Source: Paraplanobispora takensis
GTDB lineage: Bacteria > Actinomycetota > Actinomycetes > Streptosporangiales > Streptosporangiaceae
Direction: 5' to 3'
Assembly: GCF_016863195.1 (NCBI RefSeq)
Contig: NZ_BOOK01000049.1
Location: 29,976-93,975 of the forward strand
Length of the DNA stretch: 64,000 bases
Shown piece by piece: positions 1 through 8,194 of this stretch. The first letter of the stretch is position 1. Every line of letters starts with the position of its first letter. The position numbers and the translations under genes are program-made. The notes beneath the pieces were generated by a model. It did no database searches, had not been told where the DNA came from, and saw only the letters and a program-made list of their open reading frames with translations.

Positions 1-516
1 GCAGGGACCGAGCCCGACCTGCATCTCCCGCGACTGCAGGTCGCGGGCCGACCAGTCGTTGAAGATCGTGTAGCCGAAGATGTGGTCGCGGGCCCGCTCG
101 GGGGAGAGATCGCGGCCCTCGCGGCCGATGACCGCGGCCACCTCCAGCTCGAAGTCCAGGGCGCGGCAGCCCGGCGGCACCGGGACGTCGTCGTGGGCGC
201 CGATCATCGCGTGGGGGTTGGTGAAGTAGAACGTCGGCGCGTCGTACCAGGCGTCAGGGACGCCCGCCGCGCCGCTCACGCTGCGGCGCACGCCCTCGAC
301 GTGCTCCTCGAAGGTGACGAAGTCGCGGACCGAGGGCGGCTCGACCGGCGGGAGCAGCCGCACCTCGGCCAGCGGCACGGCCGCCCCGGTTCCCGGGACG
401 GAGCCGGTACGGACGACGTCGAGCAGGTCGGTCCCCTCGGGGAAGGGCAGGACCGCCTCGCCGTCGACGACGCCGCTGCGGCGCAGGCCCTGGTGGTGGT
501 AGGTGGCCAGACGCAT
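1..516 (-). CDS. FAH-family hydrolase/isomerase, 3' end beyond window
   Basis: Partial gene. The ATG is at 516 on the minus strand (MRLATYHHQG) and reading stays open to the window edge, giving about 172 residues. The visible part has the fumarylacetoacetate-hydrolase fold signature: FTNPHAMIGAHDDVPVPPG, then LDFELEVAAVIGREG with the ExE metal-binding pair, then GYTIFNDWSARDLQ. Family members cleave or decarboxylate 2-oxo acids such as fumarylpyruvate, acylpyruvates or 2-oxohept-3-enedioate, using a divalent metal. It is the last visible gene of the minus-strand catabolic operon that begins at 5675, so a late step in ring-fission product breakdown is likely. The exact substrate cannot be told from sequence. 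Confidence 0.85.
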   Translation of the reverse strand, partial: MRLATYHHQGLRRSGVVDGEAVLPFPEGTDLLDVVRTGSVPGTGAAVPLAEVRLLPPVEPPSVRDFVTFEEHVEGVRRSVSGAAGVPDAWYDAPTFYFTNPHAMIGAHDDVPVPPGCRALDFELEVAAVIGREGRDLSPERARDHIFGYTIFNDWSARDLQSREMQVGLGPC

Positions 517-570
517 GGTGCTCTCCGGATAGCCAGGTGGGGATCAGGCGGGTGGGGATCGGACCGGCGG

Positions 571-600
571 GGCTCAGACAGGCGGGGCTCAGACAGGCGG
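571..600. repeat. 15-bp tandem duplication over a stop codon
   Basis: Two perfect adjacent copies of ggctcagacaggcgg (571-585 and 586-600). The second copy carries the stop codon of the VOC dioxygenase gene (complement of 589-591). This looks like a local slippage duplication without obvious function. Confidence 0.7.
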
Positions 601-1527
601 GGCGACGAAGACGCCGCGGTCGACGTCGTTGAAGGACTCCTTGGCGACCAGCTCGTTCATCGGGTTGGCGGTGCCCCACTGGTCGGTGACCTCCGGCTGG
701 GAGAAGTCGTAGACGTGCGGGTGCCAGGCGTCCTCGTCCAGCTCCTCCAGCTCGGTGGTGTACTCCACGGTGTTGCCGTGCGGGTCCATGAAGTAGGAGA
801 AGGTGTTGTCGCCCGCCAGGTGGCGGCCCGGCCCCCAGATCATGCGCACGCCCGCGCGCAGCAGCCGGCCGGTGCCGTACATGTACTCGTCCAGGCCGCG
901 CAGCTCGAAGCTGATGTGGTGCAGCGAGGCGTGCGGGCCGCGGGCGATGGCCATGCTGTGGTGCCGGGGGTTGCAGCGCATGAAGTGCATGACCTTGCCC
1001 ATGCGCGGGTGGGCAAGGGTGTCCGACAGCGCGAAGTCCAGGTGGGTCTCGTACCAGGCGCGGGTGGCGTCGATGTCGGGGGCGTTGAGCACCACGTGCG
1101 AGAGCCGGACCGGTACCGCCTCCTTGGCCTCCAGCCTGCGGTGGGCGCGCACGGCGACGTCGGCGGAGACCTCGACGGTGCGGCCGTCGATGTCGAAGAG
1201 GCGGAGGCCGTACCCGCCGCCGGGGGTGTCGATCTTCCCGGGCTCGGAGACCAGCCGGACGCCCGCGGCGCTCAGCCGCTCGGCGAGGGCGTCGACGTCG
1301 GCCGGGGTGGCGGCGCCGAAGGCGATGAGGTCGAGGCGCTTCTCCTCGGCCTGGCGCAGCCGGATGATGTACTGCTCGGGCGAGCCCTCGGCGGCCAGGA
1401 AGCTGATCCCGGAGTCGTCGGCGACCTCGGTCAGGCCCCAGACGCCGGCGTAGAACTCGCGCTGCCTGTCGTAGTCGGGCACGGCCAGGTCGACGTGGCG
1501 CAGGTGAGTGATGAGGCGGTCGGACAT
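589..1527 (-). CDS. VOC-family extradiol dioxygenase (catechol 2,3-dioxygenase-like)
   Basis: 312 residues with two tandem vicinal-oxygen-chelate modules, the normal architecture of type I extradiol dioxygenases. The first opens at about residue 9 (LRHVDLAVPD) and the second at about 143 (LSHVVLNAPD). Putative iron ligands lie in the second module: His of LSHVVLN, His of SLHHISFEL and Glu of GNTVEYTTE. Such enzymes insert O2 next to a catecholic diol and open the ring in the meta position. The start has an AAGGAA ribosome site. The gene follows the amidohydrolase gene by 12 nt in the same operon, which also encodes a flavin hydroxylase and FAH-fold enzymes, as expected for meta-cleavage catabolism. 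Substrate unknown. Confidence 0.85.
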   Translation of the reverse strand: MSDRLITHLRHVDLAVPDYDRQREFYAGVWGLTEVADDSGISFLAAEGSPEQYIIRLRQAEEKRLDLIAFGAATPADVDALAERLSAAGVRLVSEPGKIDTPGGGYGLRLFDIDGRTVEVSADVAVRAHRRLEAKEAVPVRLSHVVLNAPDIDATRAWYETHLDFALSDTLAHPRMGKVMHFMRCNPRHHSMAIARGPHASLHHISFELRGLDEYMYGTGRLLRAGVRMIWGPGRHLAGDNTFSYFMDPHGNTVEYTTELEELDEDAWHPHVYDFSQPEVTDQWGTANPMNELVAKESFNDVDRGVFVAPPV

Positions 1528-1539
1528 GGTGGTTGTTCC

Positions 1540-2571
1540 TTAGAGATCGAAGAGAGCGGCGGCGTTGCCGCCGCGGATCGCGTCGCAGGTCTCCCGGTCG
1601 AACCCGGCGGCGCACAGCCGGTCCACGGGGTCCTCGACGCCCATGTCGAAGGGGTAGTCGGAGCCGAGCACCACCCGGGACGCCCCGGCGGCGCCGACGA
1701 GGGCGCGCAGGGCGGCGGGCTCGTAGACGAGCGAGTCGAACCAGATCCGCCCCAGGTAGGAGCCGGGCGGCTCGGCGCAGCCGCGCGCCTCGGGCCGCAC
1801 CCGCCGGCCGTGGTCGGCCCGGCCCAGGTACGTGGGCAGGTAGCCGCCGCCGTGCGCCGCGAGGACCTTCAGCCCCGGGTGCCGGTCCAGCACCCCGGAG
1901 AAGATCAGATGGGAGAGCGCGACGGCGTTCTCGACCGGCTGGCCGACGATGTTGGACAGGTAGAAGCGGTCCAGCCGCTCATCCAGCGTGCACCCGAACG
2001 GATGCAGGAAGACCACCGCCCCGCTGTCCGCCGCCCGTGCCCAGAACTCCTCATACGCCGGATCCGACAACTCCCGGCCGGGAGCGTGGGAGGAGATCTC
2101 CACGCCCTTCAATCCCAGGCCGAGGGCGTGTTCCAGGAGTTTCACCGTCAGTGAGGGGTGCTGGAGCGGGACCAGGCCCAGGCCGTACAGCCGGTCGGGG
2201 GCCTGCGCGCAGTGCTCGGCGACACCCTCGCCGGCCAGGCGGCAGACCCGCTCGGCGAGATCCTCGCCGGCCCAGTAGTGGTAGTGCGACGGGGACGGGC
2301 TGACGATCTGCACGTCCACTCCGGCGGCGTCCATGTCGGCCAGCCGTACCGGCACCTGCGTGAGCCGGGCGATCCGCTCGCCGACCATCCGGCCCGAGAC
2401 CGCGAGGGACTCCGGGCCGTTGCGGCGGGCGTCCAGCTCACGGTGCGCCGCCAGCCCCGGCTGCCCGGCCACGGCCTGCTCGACCTGCGGCAGGATCACA
2501 TGCGCGTGCACATCGACGGTCTTCACGGGTGTGGCGTTGGAGGAAGCGATGTCCATGGGAGCGGTGTTCAC
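1540..2571 (-). CDS. Amidohydrolase family protein (ACMSD-like decarboxylase/hydrolase)
   Basis: About 343 residues from a GTG at 2571 that overlaps the upstream stop as GTGA, a typical translational-coupling junction; an ATG at 2556 is the alternative. The protein has the amidohydrolase metal site: DVHAHV near the N-terminus (HxH), VVFLHPFG in the middle (His) and LGSDYPFDMG near the C-terminus (Asp). This pattern matches the 2-amino-3-carboxymuconate-semialdehyde decarboxylase branch, zinc enzymes that remove CO2 from aromatic or muconic acids or hydrolyse lactones. In this operon it probably acts on an aromatic acid or a ring-cleavage product. Which one is not determinable. Confidence 0.82.
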   Translation of the reverse strand: MNTAPMDIASSNATPVKTVDVHAHVILPQVEQAVAGQPGLAAHRELDARRNGPESLAVSGRMVGERIARLTQVPVRLADMDAAGVDVQIVSPSPSHYHYWAGEDLAERVCRLAGEGVAEHCAQAPDRLYGLGLVPLQHPSLTVKLLEHALGLGLKGVEISSHAPGRELSDPAYEEFWARAADSGAVVFLHPFGCTLDERLDRFYLSNIVGQPVENAVALSHLIFSGVLDRHPGLKVLAAHGGGYLPTYLGRADHGRRVRPEARGCAEPPGSYLGRIWFDSLVYEPAALRALVGAAGASRVVLGSDYPFDMGVEDPVDRLCAAGFDRETCDAIRGGNAAALFDL

Positions 2572-3695
2572 GGGCGCCGCGTCACCGTCGCGGAGATCCG
2601 CCCCATCAGGCCCGGCACGTCCGCGTCCGGCGCGGGGTCCAGCTGCCAGTCGGCCAGCTGCACGGACGCCTCGACCACGGCCTTCACCCGCTCGAAGCGG
2701 CGCTCCATGAAGGCGTCGAACAGCGACTGGTCCAGCCGGTCGGCGGCCAGCAGCAGCTCGGCCAGGACGGCGGCGTCCTCCAGGCACTGGGCGGCGCCCT
2801 GGGCGAGGGTGGGCGGGCAGGCGTGCGCGGCGTCGCCGATCAGGACGACGCGCCCGCGGTTCCAGGGCCGCTCCACCAGCAGCGACTCGAACCAGGTGTA
2901 GTTGATGCGGTCCGGATCGGTGATGTCGGCGCGGATCTCGTCCCAGGCGCCGCCGTACCCCTCGGCCAGGGCCCGCATGTGAGCCGGCTTGTCGGCGTCG
3001 GCGACCGACTCGCGCGGCCGGGCCTTCTCCACCAGGTAGGCGTACATGGTGTCCTCGCCGGTCGGGCAGTATCCGGCGATGAAGCACGGGCCGCCGTAGA
3101 TCAGGTCGGTGCGCTCGACCCCCTCGGGGCGCCGGGTGTGGATGCGCCAGATGCCCATGCCGGTCGGCCGGGGGGCGGTGCCGACGCCGATGAGCCCGCG
3201 GACCGCGGAGCGGATGCCGTCGGCGCCCACGACCAGGTCGTAGGTCGCCGTGGTCCCGTCGGACAGCTCCGCCCGCACGCCGTCCCCGGTCTCGGTCAGG
3301 GAGGTCACGGTCAGGCCCGGCCGCAGCCGCGCCCCGGCCTCGCGTACGGCCTTGGTGAGGATCGCGGCCAGCTCGGGGCGGTTCATGCCGAGTGTGGCCG
3401 GCAGGTCGGGGCCGCCGGTGCGGGCGTCGGGGATCTCGGCGATCAGGTCCCCGCCGGGGGTCCGCAGCCCGAGGGAGTCGAAGGCGAAGCCCGCGGCGCC
3501 GACCTGGTCCCAGACGCCGAGGTCGCGCAGCACCCGCAGCGCGTTGCCCTGCAGCGTGATGCCCGAGCCCAGCGCGGCAGGCTCCGAATTGATCTCCGCG
3601 ACGTCCACGGCGACGCCGCCGCGGGCGAGCAGGATCGCCAGGGCCGATCCGGCGGTGCCGCCGCCGACGATGAGGACGTTCCCTGCTGCTGTCAT
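2568..3695 (-). CDS. FAD-dependent aromatic monooxygenase
   Basis: 375 residues of the p-hydroxybenzoate-hydroxylase fold. It starts with the dinucleotide-binding loop VLIVGGGTAGSALA (about residues 7-20), has the DG motif LVVGADGIRSAVRG in the middle and the GD motif VLIGDAAHACPP near residue 285, which contacts the FAD ribityl chain. There is no membrane segment. Enzymes of this class hydroxylate phenolic acids using NAD(P)H and O2, which would prepare a substrate for the VOC dioxygenase encoded downstream. A GAGG ribosome site precedes the ATG. The stop overlaps the amidohydrolase start by 4 nt. Confidence 0.88.
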   Translation of the reverse strand: MTAAGNVLIVGGGTAGSALAILLARGGVAVDVAEINSEPAALGSGITLQGNALRVLRDLGVWDQVGAAGFAFDSLGLRTPGGDLIAEIPDARTGGPDLPATLGMNRPELAAILTKAVREAGARLRPGLTVTSLTETGDGVRAELSDGTTATYDLVVGADGIRSAVRGLIGVGTAPRPTGMGIWRIHTRRPEGVERTDLIYGGPCFIAGYCPTGEDTMYAYLVEKARPRESVADADKPAHMRALAEGYGGAWDEIRADITDPDRINYTWFESLLVERPWNRGRVVLIGDAAHACPPTLAQGAAQCLEDAAVLAELLLAADRLDQSLFDAFMERRFERVKAVVEASVQLADWQLDPAPDADVPGLMGRISATVTRRP

Positions 3696-3702
3696 GGAGG
3701 CC

Positions 3703-4662
3703 TCACTTGATGGCGATGGGGTTGACGGGGGAGCCCACCGCGCCGGTGACGGGCAGCGGGGCGGCGACGAGGAAGAACTCGTGGACGCCGTCGGCCGCGC
3801 AGTGCGCCGCGAGGGCGTCCAGGTCCCACATCTCGCCGACGAGCAGCCCGATGTGGGGGATGACGACCTGGTGCAGGGGCTGGAAGGCGTGGTCGAACTC
3901 GTTCGGCCGCACCTCGAAGCCCCAGGTGTCGGTGGCGATCGCGGCGATCTCGGTGCGGTGCAGCCAGCCGGCGGTGGTGAACGACAGCCCCGGCGCGGGA
4001 CCGCCGGCGTAGTCGCCCCAGCCGTCGCGGCGGGCCCGGGTGAGCTGCCCGGTGCGCACGCACACGATGTCGCCGCGGCCGACCGCGACGCCGTGCGCCC
4101 CGGCGGTGGCGGTCAGGTGCTCCTCGGTGATCGCGAAGCCGTCCGGCAGCTCGCCGTCGTCGCCGAACACGCGGCCGACGTCGAGCAGGACGCCGCGGCC
4201 CGCGACGGGGGCGGCCAGGTGCTCGATGCCGGTGACCAGGTCGCCCTCGCTGGTGACGACCTTGTCGGCGGGGCGGCCGTTCCAGGCCCTGCCGTGGTCG
4301 AAGATGTGGCCCAGGCCGTCCCACTGGGTGGAGCACTGCAACGGCATGGCGATGACGTCGTCGGCGCCGCCGAACCCGTGCGGGAAGCCCTGGTCGCCGT
4401 GGACGGCCTCCATGCCGGTGTCGGTCATGGTGTGCACCGGGTTGGTACGGCGCCGCCAGCCCTTCTGCGGGCCGTCGGTGTCGAAGCGCTGGGACAGGGA
4501 GAGGGAAACGCCGTGCCGTACGAGCGCGGCGGCCTCGCGGCGCCCGGCCTCGTCGATGAAGTTGACGGTGCCCAGGACGTCGTCGTCCCCCCAGCGGCCC
4601 CAGTTGGAGTACTTCGCGGCGGCCTCGGCGATGGCGCCCTCGGGGTCGGTCCGGCCGGGCAT
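3703..4662 (-). CDS. Cyclase-family (kynurenine-formamidase-like) metal hydrolase
   Basis: 319 residues. The ATG at 4662 shares one base with the stop of the upstream FAH gene (TGATG). It matches the putative cyclase family: NWGRWGDDDVLGTVNFI near the start, QWDGLGHIFDHGR as the metal-binding HxxxxH-type loop, and a C-terminal HIGLLVGEMWDLDAL. Characterised relatives are Mn/Zn hydrolases such as kynurenine formamidase and isatin hydrolase, which hydrolyse amides or lactams. Together with a monooxygenase and a dioxygenase it could open a nitrogen heterocycle or hydrolyse a side chain. That is inference from context. Confidence 0.82.
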   Translation of the reverse strand: MPGRTDPEGAIAEAAAKYSNWGRWGDDDVLGTVNFIDEAGRREAAALVRHGVSLSLSQRFDTDGPQKGWRRRTNPVHTMTDTGMEAVHGDQGFPHGFGGADDVIAMPLQCSTQWDGLGHIFDHGRAWNGRPADKVVTSEGDLVTGIEHLAAPVAGRGVLLDVGRVFGDDGELPDGFAITEEHLTATAGAHGVAVGRGDIVCVRTGQLTRARRDGWGDYAGGPAPGLSFTTAGWLHRTEIAAIATDTWGFEVRPNEFDHAFQPLHQVVIPHIGLLVGEMWDLDALAAHCAADGVHEFFLVAAPLPVTGAVGSPVNPIAIK

Positions 4663-5675
4663 CACGCGTCGTCTCCGGTGGACTCGTCGTCTCCGGTGGA
4701 CTCGGCCACGCACCGGTTGCGCTGCACGCCCAGGCCGGTGATCGTCCCCTCCATCACGTCGCCCGGACGCAGCAGCCGGCCCCAGTGCATGCCGTTGCCG
4801 GCCGGGCTGCCGGTGAGCACCAGGTCGCCGGGGAGCAGCTCCACGGTCTGCGAGACGTAGGAGACCAGCCGCGCCACGTCGAAGATCATGTCCTCGGTGG
4901 ACTCGTCCTGCATGACCTCGCCGTTGAGCCGCAGCGTCACCTGCAGGTCGCCGGGGTCGCCGACGAAGGCGGACGGCACCAGATAGGGGCCGAGCGGGGT
5001 GAACGTCGGGGCGTTCTTGGCCCGCAGCCAGTCGGTGCCGATCTCCGGCATGTCGCGGCGGAACACCAGCTCGCGGGCCGTGAGGTCGTTGGCGAGGGTG
5101 TAGGCGGCCACGTGCTCCGGTGCTTCCTCCGGAGTCACCCGGTAGGCCGGGCGGCCGATCACCGCGGCCAGCTCCAGTTCCCAGTCCGGCTTCGCGCACC
5201 AGGACGGGATGACCACGTCGTCGTACGGGCCGGTGATCGAGGACGGCAGGCCGATGAACACATACGGCCGGTCCTCGGCGGCGCGGCGGTCCATCATCGC
5301 GGCGACCTCGGCCCGCACCTGCTCGGCGGGGCGGCCGTCCGCGGGTTCGTGGGCCACCGCCAGGTCGATGACGTGGGTGCGGTAGTTGGCGCCGGACTGC
5401 AGGATCTGCCGGGGCTCGACCGGAGCGTGCACCCGCAGGTCCGGCAGCGGCAGCCACGTTCCCTCCGGCGATCCGGCGGCGGCGTGCAGCAGCGGCAGGA
5501 CGTCGTCCCAGCGTTCCAGCAGGGCCCGCGTGGTCAGGTCCGGCACGCCGAGCACGGGGACGGTGCGCAGGTCCAGGACCCGGTCGTCGGTGACCAGGCC
5601 GGGGAAGGCGGGGCCGCCGCCTGCGGAGAAGGTGCCGAGCGCGAACGGGCCGGCAAGGGGCGGGTGTGTTTCCAC
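4662..5675 (-). CDS. FAH-family hydrolase, first gene of catabolic operon
   Basis: 337 residues, full length for a two-part FAH protein. The C-terminal catalytic domain includes QSGANYRTHVIDL, then IPSWCAKPDWELELAAVIG with the ExE metal pair, NDLTARELVFRRD, and a glycine-rich LTGSPAGNGMHWGR. Metal-dependent hydrolysis or decarboxylation of a 2-oxo acid is the family function. It is the promoter-proximal gene, divergent from the LysR regulator at 5791. The extreme C-terminus ends in two copies of ESTGDD encoded by an 18-bp tandem repeat, an unconserved tail. The operon thus carries two different FAH paralogues, at its start and its visible end. Confidence 0.87.
   Translation of the reverse strand: METHPPLAGPFALGTFSAGGGPAFPGLVTDDRVLDLRTVPVLGVPDLTTRALLERWDDVLPLLHAAAGSPEGTWLPLPDLRVHAPVEPRQILQSGANYRTHVIDLAVAHEPADGRPAEQVRAEVAAMMDRRAAEDRPYVFIGLPSSITGPYDDVVIPSWCAKPDWELELAAVIGRPAYRVTPEEAPEHVAAYTLANDLTARELVFRRDMPEIGTDWLRAKNAPTFTPLGPYLVPSAFVGDPGDLQVTLRLNGEVMQDESTEDMIFDVARLVSYVSQTVELLPGDLVLTGSPAGNGMHWGRLLRPGDVMEGTITGLGVQRNRCVAESTGDDESTGDDA
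4668..4703. repeat. 18-bp perfect tandem duplication in FAH gene 3' end
   Basis: Two perfect copies of gtcgtctccggtggactc (4668-4685 and 4686-4703). They add a second copy of the six residues ESTGDD to the FAH C-terminus without shifting the frame. Confidence 0.8.
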
Positions 5676-5727
5676 GGTGTTTCCTCCCGGTGCGGTGCCC
5701 CCAACCTTGGGCTAACGTGGCGAATCT

Positions 5728-5743
5728 GGGAAATCGATTCCCC
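5728..5743. promoter_or_regulatory. Palindrome between LysR gene and catabolic operon, candidate LysR operator
   Basis: gggaaatcgattcccc is a 16-bp palindrome with one mismatched pair, centred on AATCGATT. It lies in the 115-bp divergent intergenic region (5676-5790). A second inverted repeat, cggat...atccg, follows at 5743-5759. LysR regulators usually bind such interrupted dyads between themselves and their target operon, so autoregulation and control of the 5675-1 operon are likely. Binding is inferred. Confidence 0.45.
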
Positions 5744-5790
5744 GGATCGGATCAATCCGTCAGACGAATAACCGCGGGGAAGGAGGAGCT

Positions 5791-6720
5791 GTGAACCTCG
5801 CCAGCCTGGACCTGAACCTCGTGGTCGCCCTGCACGCTCTGCTGGAGGAGCGCAGCGTCACCCGGGCCGGCAGGCGGATCGGGCTCAGCCAGCCGGCGGC
5901 CAGCGCCGCCCTGGCCAGGCTCCGCCGCCACTTCTCCGACGACCTGCTGGCCAGGAAGGGCAACAGCTACGAGCTGACCCCGCTGGGCGCCGCGCTGCGG
6001 GAACCCGCGGCGAACGCCTGCGGCGTGCTGGAGCGGTTGTTCACCAGCCGGGCGGACTTCCGGCCGGGCACCGAGCAGCGCGACTTCACCCTGCTCTCCT
6101 CCGACTACGCGATCGCGGTCTTCGGCGCCGAGCTCGCCCGCGTCCTGCACGCCGAGGCGCCCGGCGTCCGGCTGCACTTCCAGAACATGGACTCCCGGAT
6201 CGTGGAGGCCACCGACACCGTGCTCGGCGGCGTCGACGGCGTGCTGGTCCCGCACGGGGTGATCAGCGGCTTCCCCGCCGTGGAGCTGTACCGTGACGAG
6301 TGGGTGTGCCTGATCTCCGCCGACCATCCCGACATCGGCGAGCGCATCACCATGGAGGACCTGGTCCGCCTGCCCTGGGCGGTCTACCGGCGCTTCTTCG
6401 ACGCACCGGTCACCCGGCAGCTGGGCGCGCTGGGGCTGGAACCCCATGTGGAGGTCTCCGTGCAGTACTTCTCCCTGCTGCCCAACCTCGTGGCCGGGAC
6501 CCGCCGGGTCACCCTGGTCCAGCGGCGCCTGGCCCGGATGCTGCAGGGGATCGCGCCGGTACGGGTGCTGCCCTGCCCCTTCGAGGCGGTGCCCCTGCAG
6601 GAGGCCCTGTGGTGGCATCCCGTGCACGGCCAGGACGCGGCGCACATCTGGCTGCGCGAGGCCGCCGCCCGGGTGGCCGCCGGCCTCGACGACCGGCCCG
6701 GACCCTCCGGCGCGACGTAG
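5791..6720 (+). CDS. LysR-family transcriptional regulator
   Basis: 309 residues from a GTG preceded by AAGGAGGAG at 5 nt or less. The N-terminal winged helix-turn-helix is typical: LNLVVALHALLEERSVTRAG, then LSQPAASAALARLRRHF (about residues 25-45), then YELTPLG. The remainder is the periplasmic-binding-like effector domain. It is divergent from the aromatic catabolic operon, with a palindrome between them, so it is probably the pathway-specific activator responding to a substrate or intermediate. The C-terminal codons already belong to the first degenerate unit of the tandem repeat at 6697-6878, so the tail sequence may be shaped by that repeat. Confidence 0.92.
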   Translation: MNLASLDLNLVVALHALLEERSVTRAGRRIGLSQPAASAALARLRRHFSDDLLARKGNSYELTPLGAALREPAANACGVLERLFTSRADFRPGTEQRDFTLLSSDYAIAVFGAELARVLHAEAPGVRLHFQNMDSRIVEATDTVLGGVDGVLVPHGVISGFPAVELYRDEWVCLISADHPDIGERITMEDLVRLPWAVYRRFFDAPVTRQLGALGLEPHVEVSVQYFSLLPNLVAGTRRVTLVQRRLARMLQGIAPVRVLPCPFEAVPLQEALWWHPVHGQDAAHIWLREAAARVAAGLDDRPGPSGAT

Positions 6721-6878
6721 GCGCCCGGCCCTTCCGGCGTGGCGCACGGGCGGATTCCTCCGGCGTGGCGCATGGGCCGGATTCCTCCGGTGCGATGCAG
6801 GGGTCTGATCTCCGTTGTGATGCGGGGGCCTGATCTCCGTTGTGATGCGGGGGCCTGATCTCTGCTGTGATGCGGGGC
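6697..6878. repeat. Degenerate 25-27-bp tandem repeat array, about 7 units
   Basis: Units run approximately 6697-6721, 6724-6750, 6751-6776, 6777-6803, 6804-6828, 6829-6853 and 6854-6878. The last three are exactly 25 bp and differ by only a few bases; their shared core is gatctccgttgtgatgcggg (one C/T and one T/C change in the last). Going left, the units diverge stepwise (cggattcctccggcgtggcg) until the first lies inside the end of the LysR coding sequence. There are no unique spacers, so it is not CRISPR. The array occupies most of the gap before the MFS gene and could form stacked hairpins in RNA. Confidence 0.75.
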
Positions 6879-6988
6879 CGGGCCATCCACCGCGTGGATG
6901 CGGGGTATCAGGATTTCCGTCTTCCGTGGACCGCGCCCCGTGCCGGACAGTGCTGTGCACCATCCCCGCGACTTCTAGCGAGGCCCGC

Positions 6989-8050
6989 ATGTCCCAGCCG
7001 GCCACCGCGAAGCAGGCTGGTGCGCCCCAGCTCGTCCTGCTGCTCATCGGCAGCTGCATGCCCGTGCTCGGCGCCGTCCTGCTCTCCCCGGTCCTGCCCC
7101 GCATCAGTGAACACTTCGCCTCCACACCGGGCGTCGACGTCCTGGTCCCGGTGATCCTGACCATCCCGGCGCTGTTCGTCGCGCTCGGCGCCCCCTTCGC
7201 CGGCGCCGTCGCCGACCGGTTCGACCGCAAGCGCCTGCTGATCGTCACCATGGTCGGCTACGCGATCGCCGGCACCGCGACCGCCTTCTTCGCGCTCGGC
7301 GGGCTGCTCGGTGCCGACGGCTGGCGCACGCCGTTCTGGCTGTACGCCGCCGCCGCGCTCGCCGCGATCCCCATGGCGCTCCTCCTGCGGCAGCCCGCCG
7401 CGCATCAGGAAGACGCGCACCAGCAGGACGCGCGTCAGGAAGAGGCGCGTGACGGAGACCGGCAGCCCTGGCCCTGGCGGCCCCTGCTCGTCCCCTCCCT
7501 GGTCACCGTCGGCGGAGGCGTCGTCTTCTACACGCTGATCGTCCAGCTCGCCTACGTCCTGGACGGTGTGGGGATCTCCGATCCGGCGGTCATCGGAGGC
7601 GTCACCGCGCTCATGTCGCTGGCCACCGCCGTCGGGGCCGGCCTGTTCGCCAAGATCTCCGGCCGCGGGGCGCGCGTGCTGCTCATCGCGGAGTTCGCCC
7701 TGTCCGGTCTCGGCCTGCTCCTGATCGCCGCGACCGAGGCCGTCCCCGTGATCGTCGCGGGCGCCGTGCTGACCGGCTTCGCCACGGGACTGCTCCTGCC
7801 GACCCTGCTCACCTGGGCGGTCAACCGGCTGCCGTTCGCGCAGCGCGGCCGCGGCACCGGCCTGTGGACCGGAGCCCTGTTCCTGGGAGAGTTCCTCTCG
7901 CCCCTGCTCATCGGCGCCCTGGCCGCGGTGACCGGAGGGCTCGGCCCGTCCCTGGGGGTGATCGGCGTCGCGTCCCTGGTGCTGGCCGCCCTGGTGGCCA
8001 CCGTACTGACCGTCCCCGCCGCGCCGCTCAACACCGTCCCGGCCGAATAG
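6989..8050 (+). CDS. MFS transporter, apparently lacking helices 4-5
   Basis: 353 residues from the ATG at 6989; usual family length is about 400. Helices 1-3 are normal: LLIGSCMPVLGAVLLSPVLP, LTIPALFVALGAPFAG, then the MFS signature loop ADRFDRKRLLIVTMVGYAIAGTA. The sequence then jumps straight to TAFFALGGLLGADGWRTPF, which is what normally precedes helix 6. A block of about 50 residues covering helices 4 and 5 seems deleted in frame. The remaining C-terminal half has six plausible helices. Whether a 10-helix product is active is doubtful; it may be a pseudogene with an intact frame. Substrate unknown. No ribosome site is clear near 6989. Confidence 0.7.
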   Translation: MSQPATAKQAGAPQLVLLLIGSCMPVLGAVLLSPVLPRISEHFASTPGVDVLVPVILTIPALFVALGAPFAGAVADRFDRKRLLIVTMVGYAIAGTATAFFALGGLLGADGWRTPFWLYAAAALAAIPMALLLRQPAAHQEDAHQQDARQEEARDGDRQPWPWRPLLVPSLVTVGGGVVFYTLIVQLAYVLDGVGISDPAVIGGVTALMSLATAVGAGLFAKISGRGARVLLIAEFALSGLGLLLIAATEAVPVIVAGAVLTGFATGLLLPTLLTWAVNRLPFAQRGRGTGLWTGALFLGEFLSPLLIGALAAVTGGLGPSLGVIGVASLVLAALVATVLTVPAAPLNTVPAE

Positions 8051-8095
8051 GGTCGAACAGGTACGGAGCCGTAGCGGGAACAGGCACGTCCGAAC

Positions 8096-8129
8096 ACGCG
8101 CCCGGCGGTCCCTTCCCGTCCGGGCGCGT
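8096..8129. terminator. Hairpin after MFS gene
   Basis: Perfect 10-bp arms acgcgcccgg and ccgggcgcgt, separated by 14 nt and 45 nt after the MFS stop. There is no T-tract, as is usual for actinomycete terminators. Confidence 0.55.
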
Positions 8130-8194
8130 CTCGCGTGATCATGCCTCCACCCTCCCTATCGTGGGTTCCCGGAACGAAGGAAAGGCAGTAGGCG

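Noticed and set aside
82..2154. Plus-strand frame of 690 codons
   Set aside because: Antisense to three recognised catabolic genes; repeated Gly/Val/Arg content only.
6697..6878. CRISPR array
   Set aside because: Repeat units are directly adjacent without unique spacers, and no cas gene is near.
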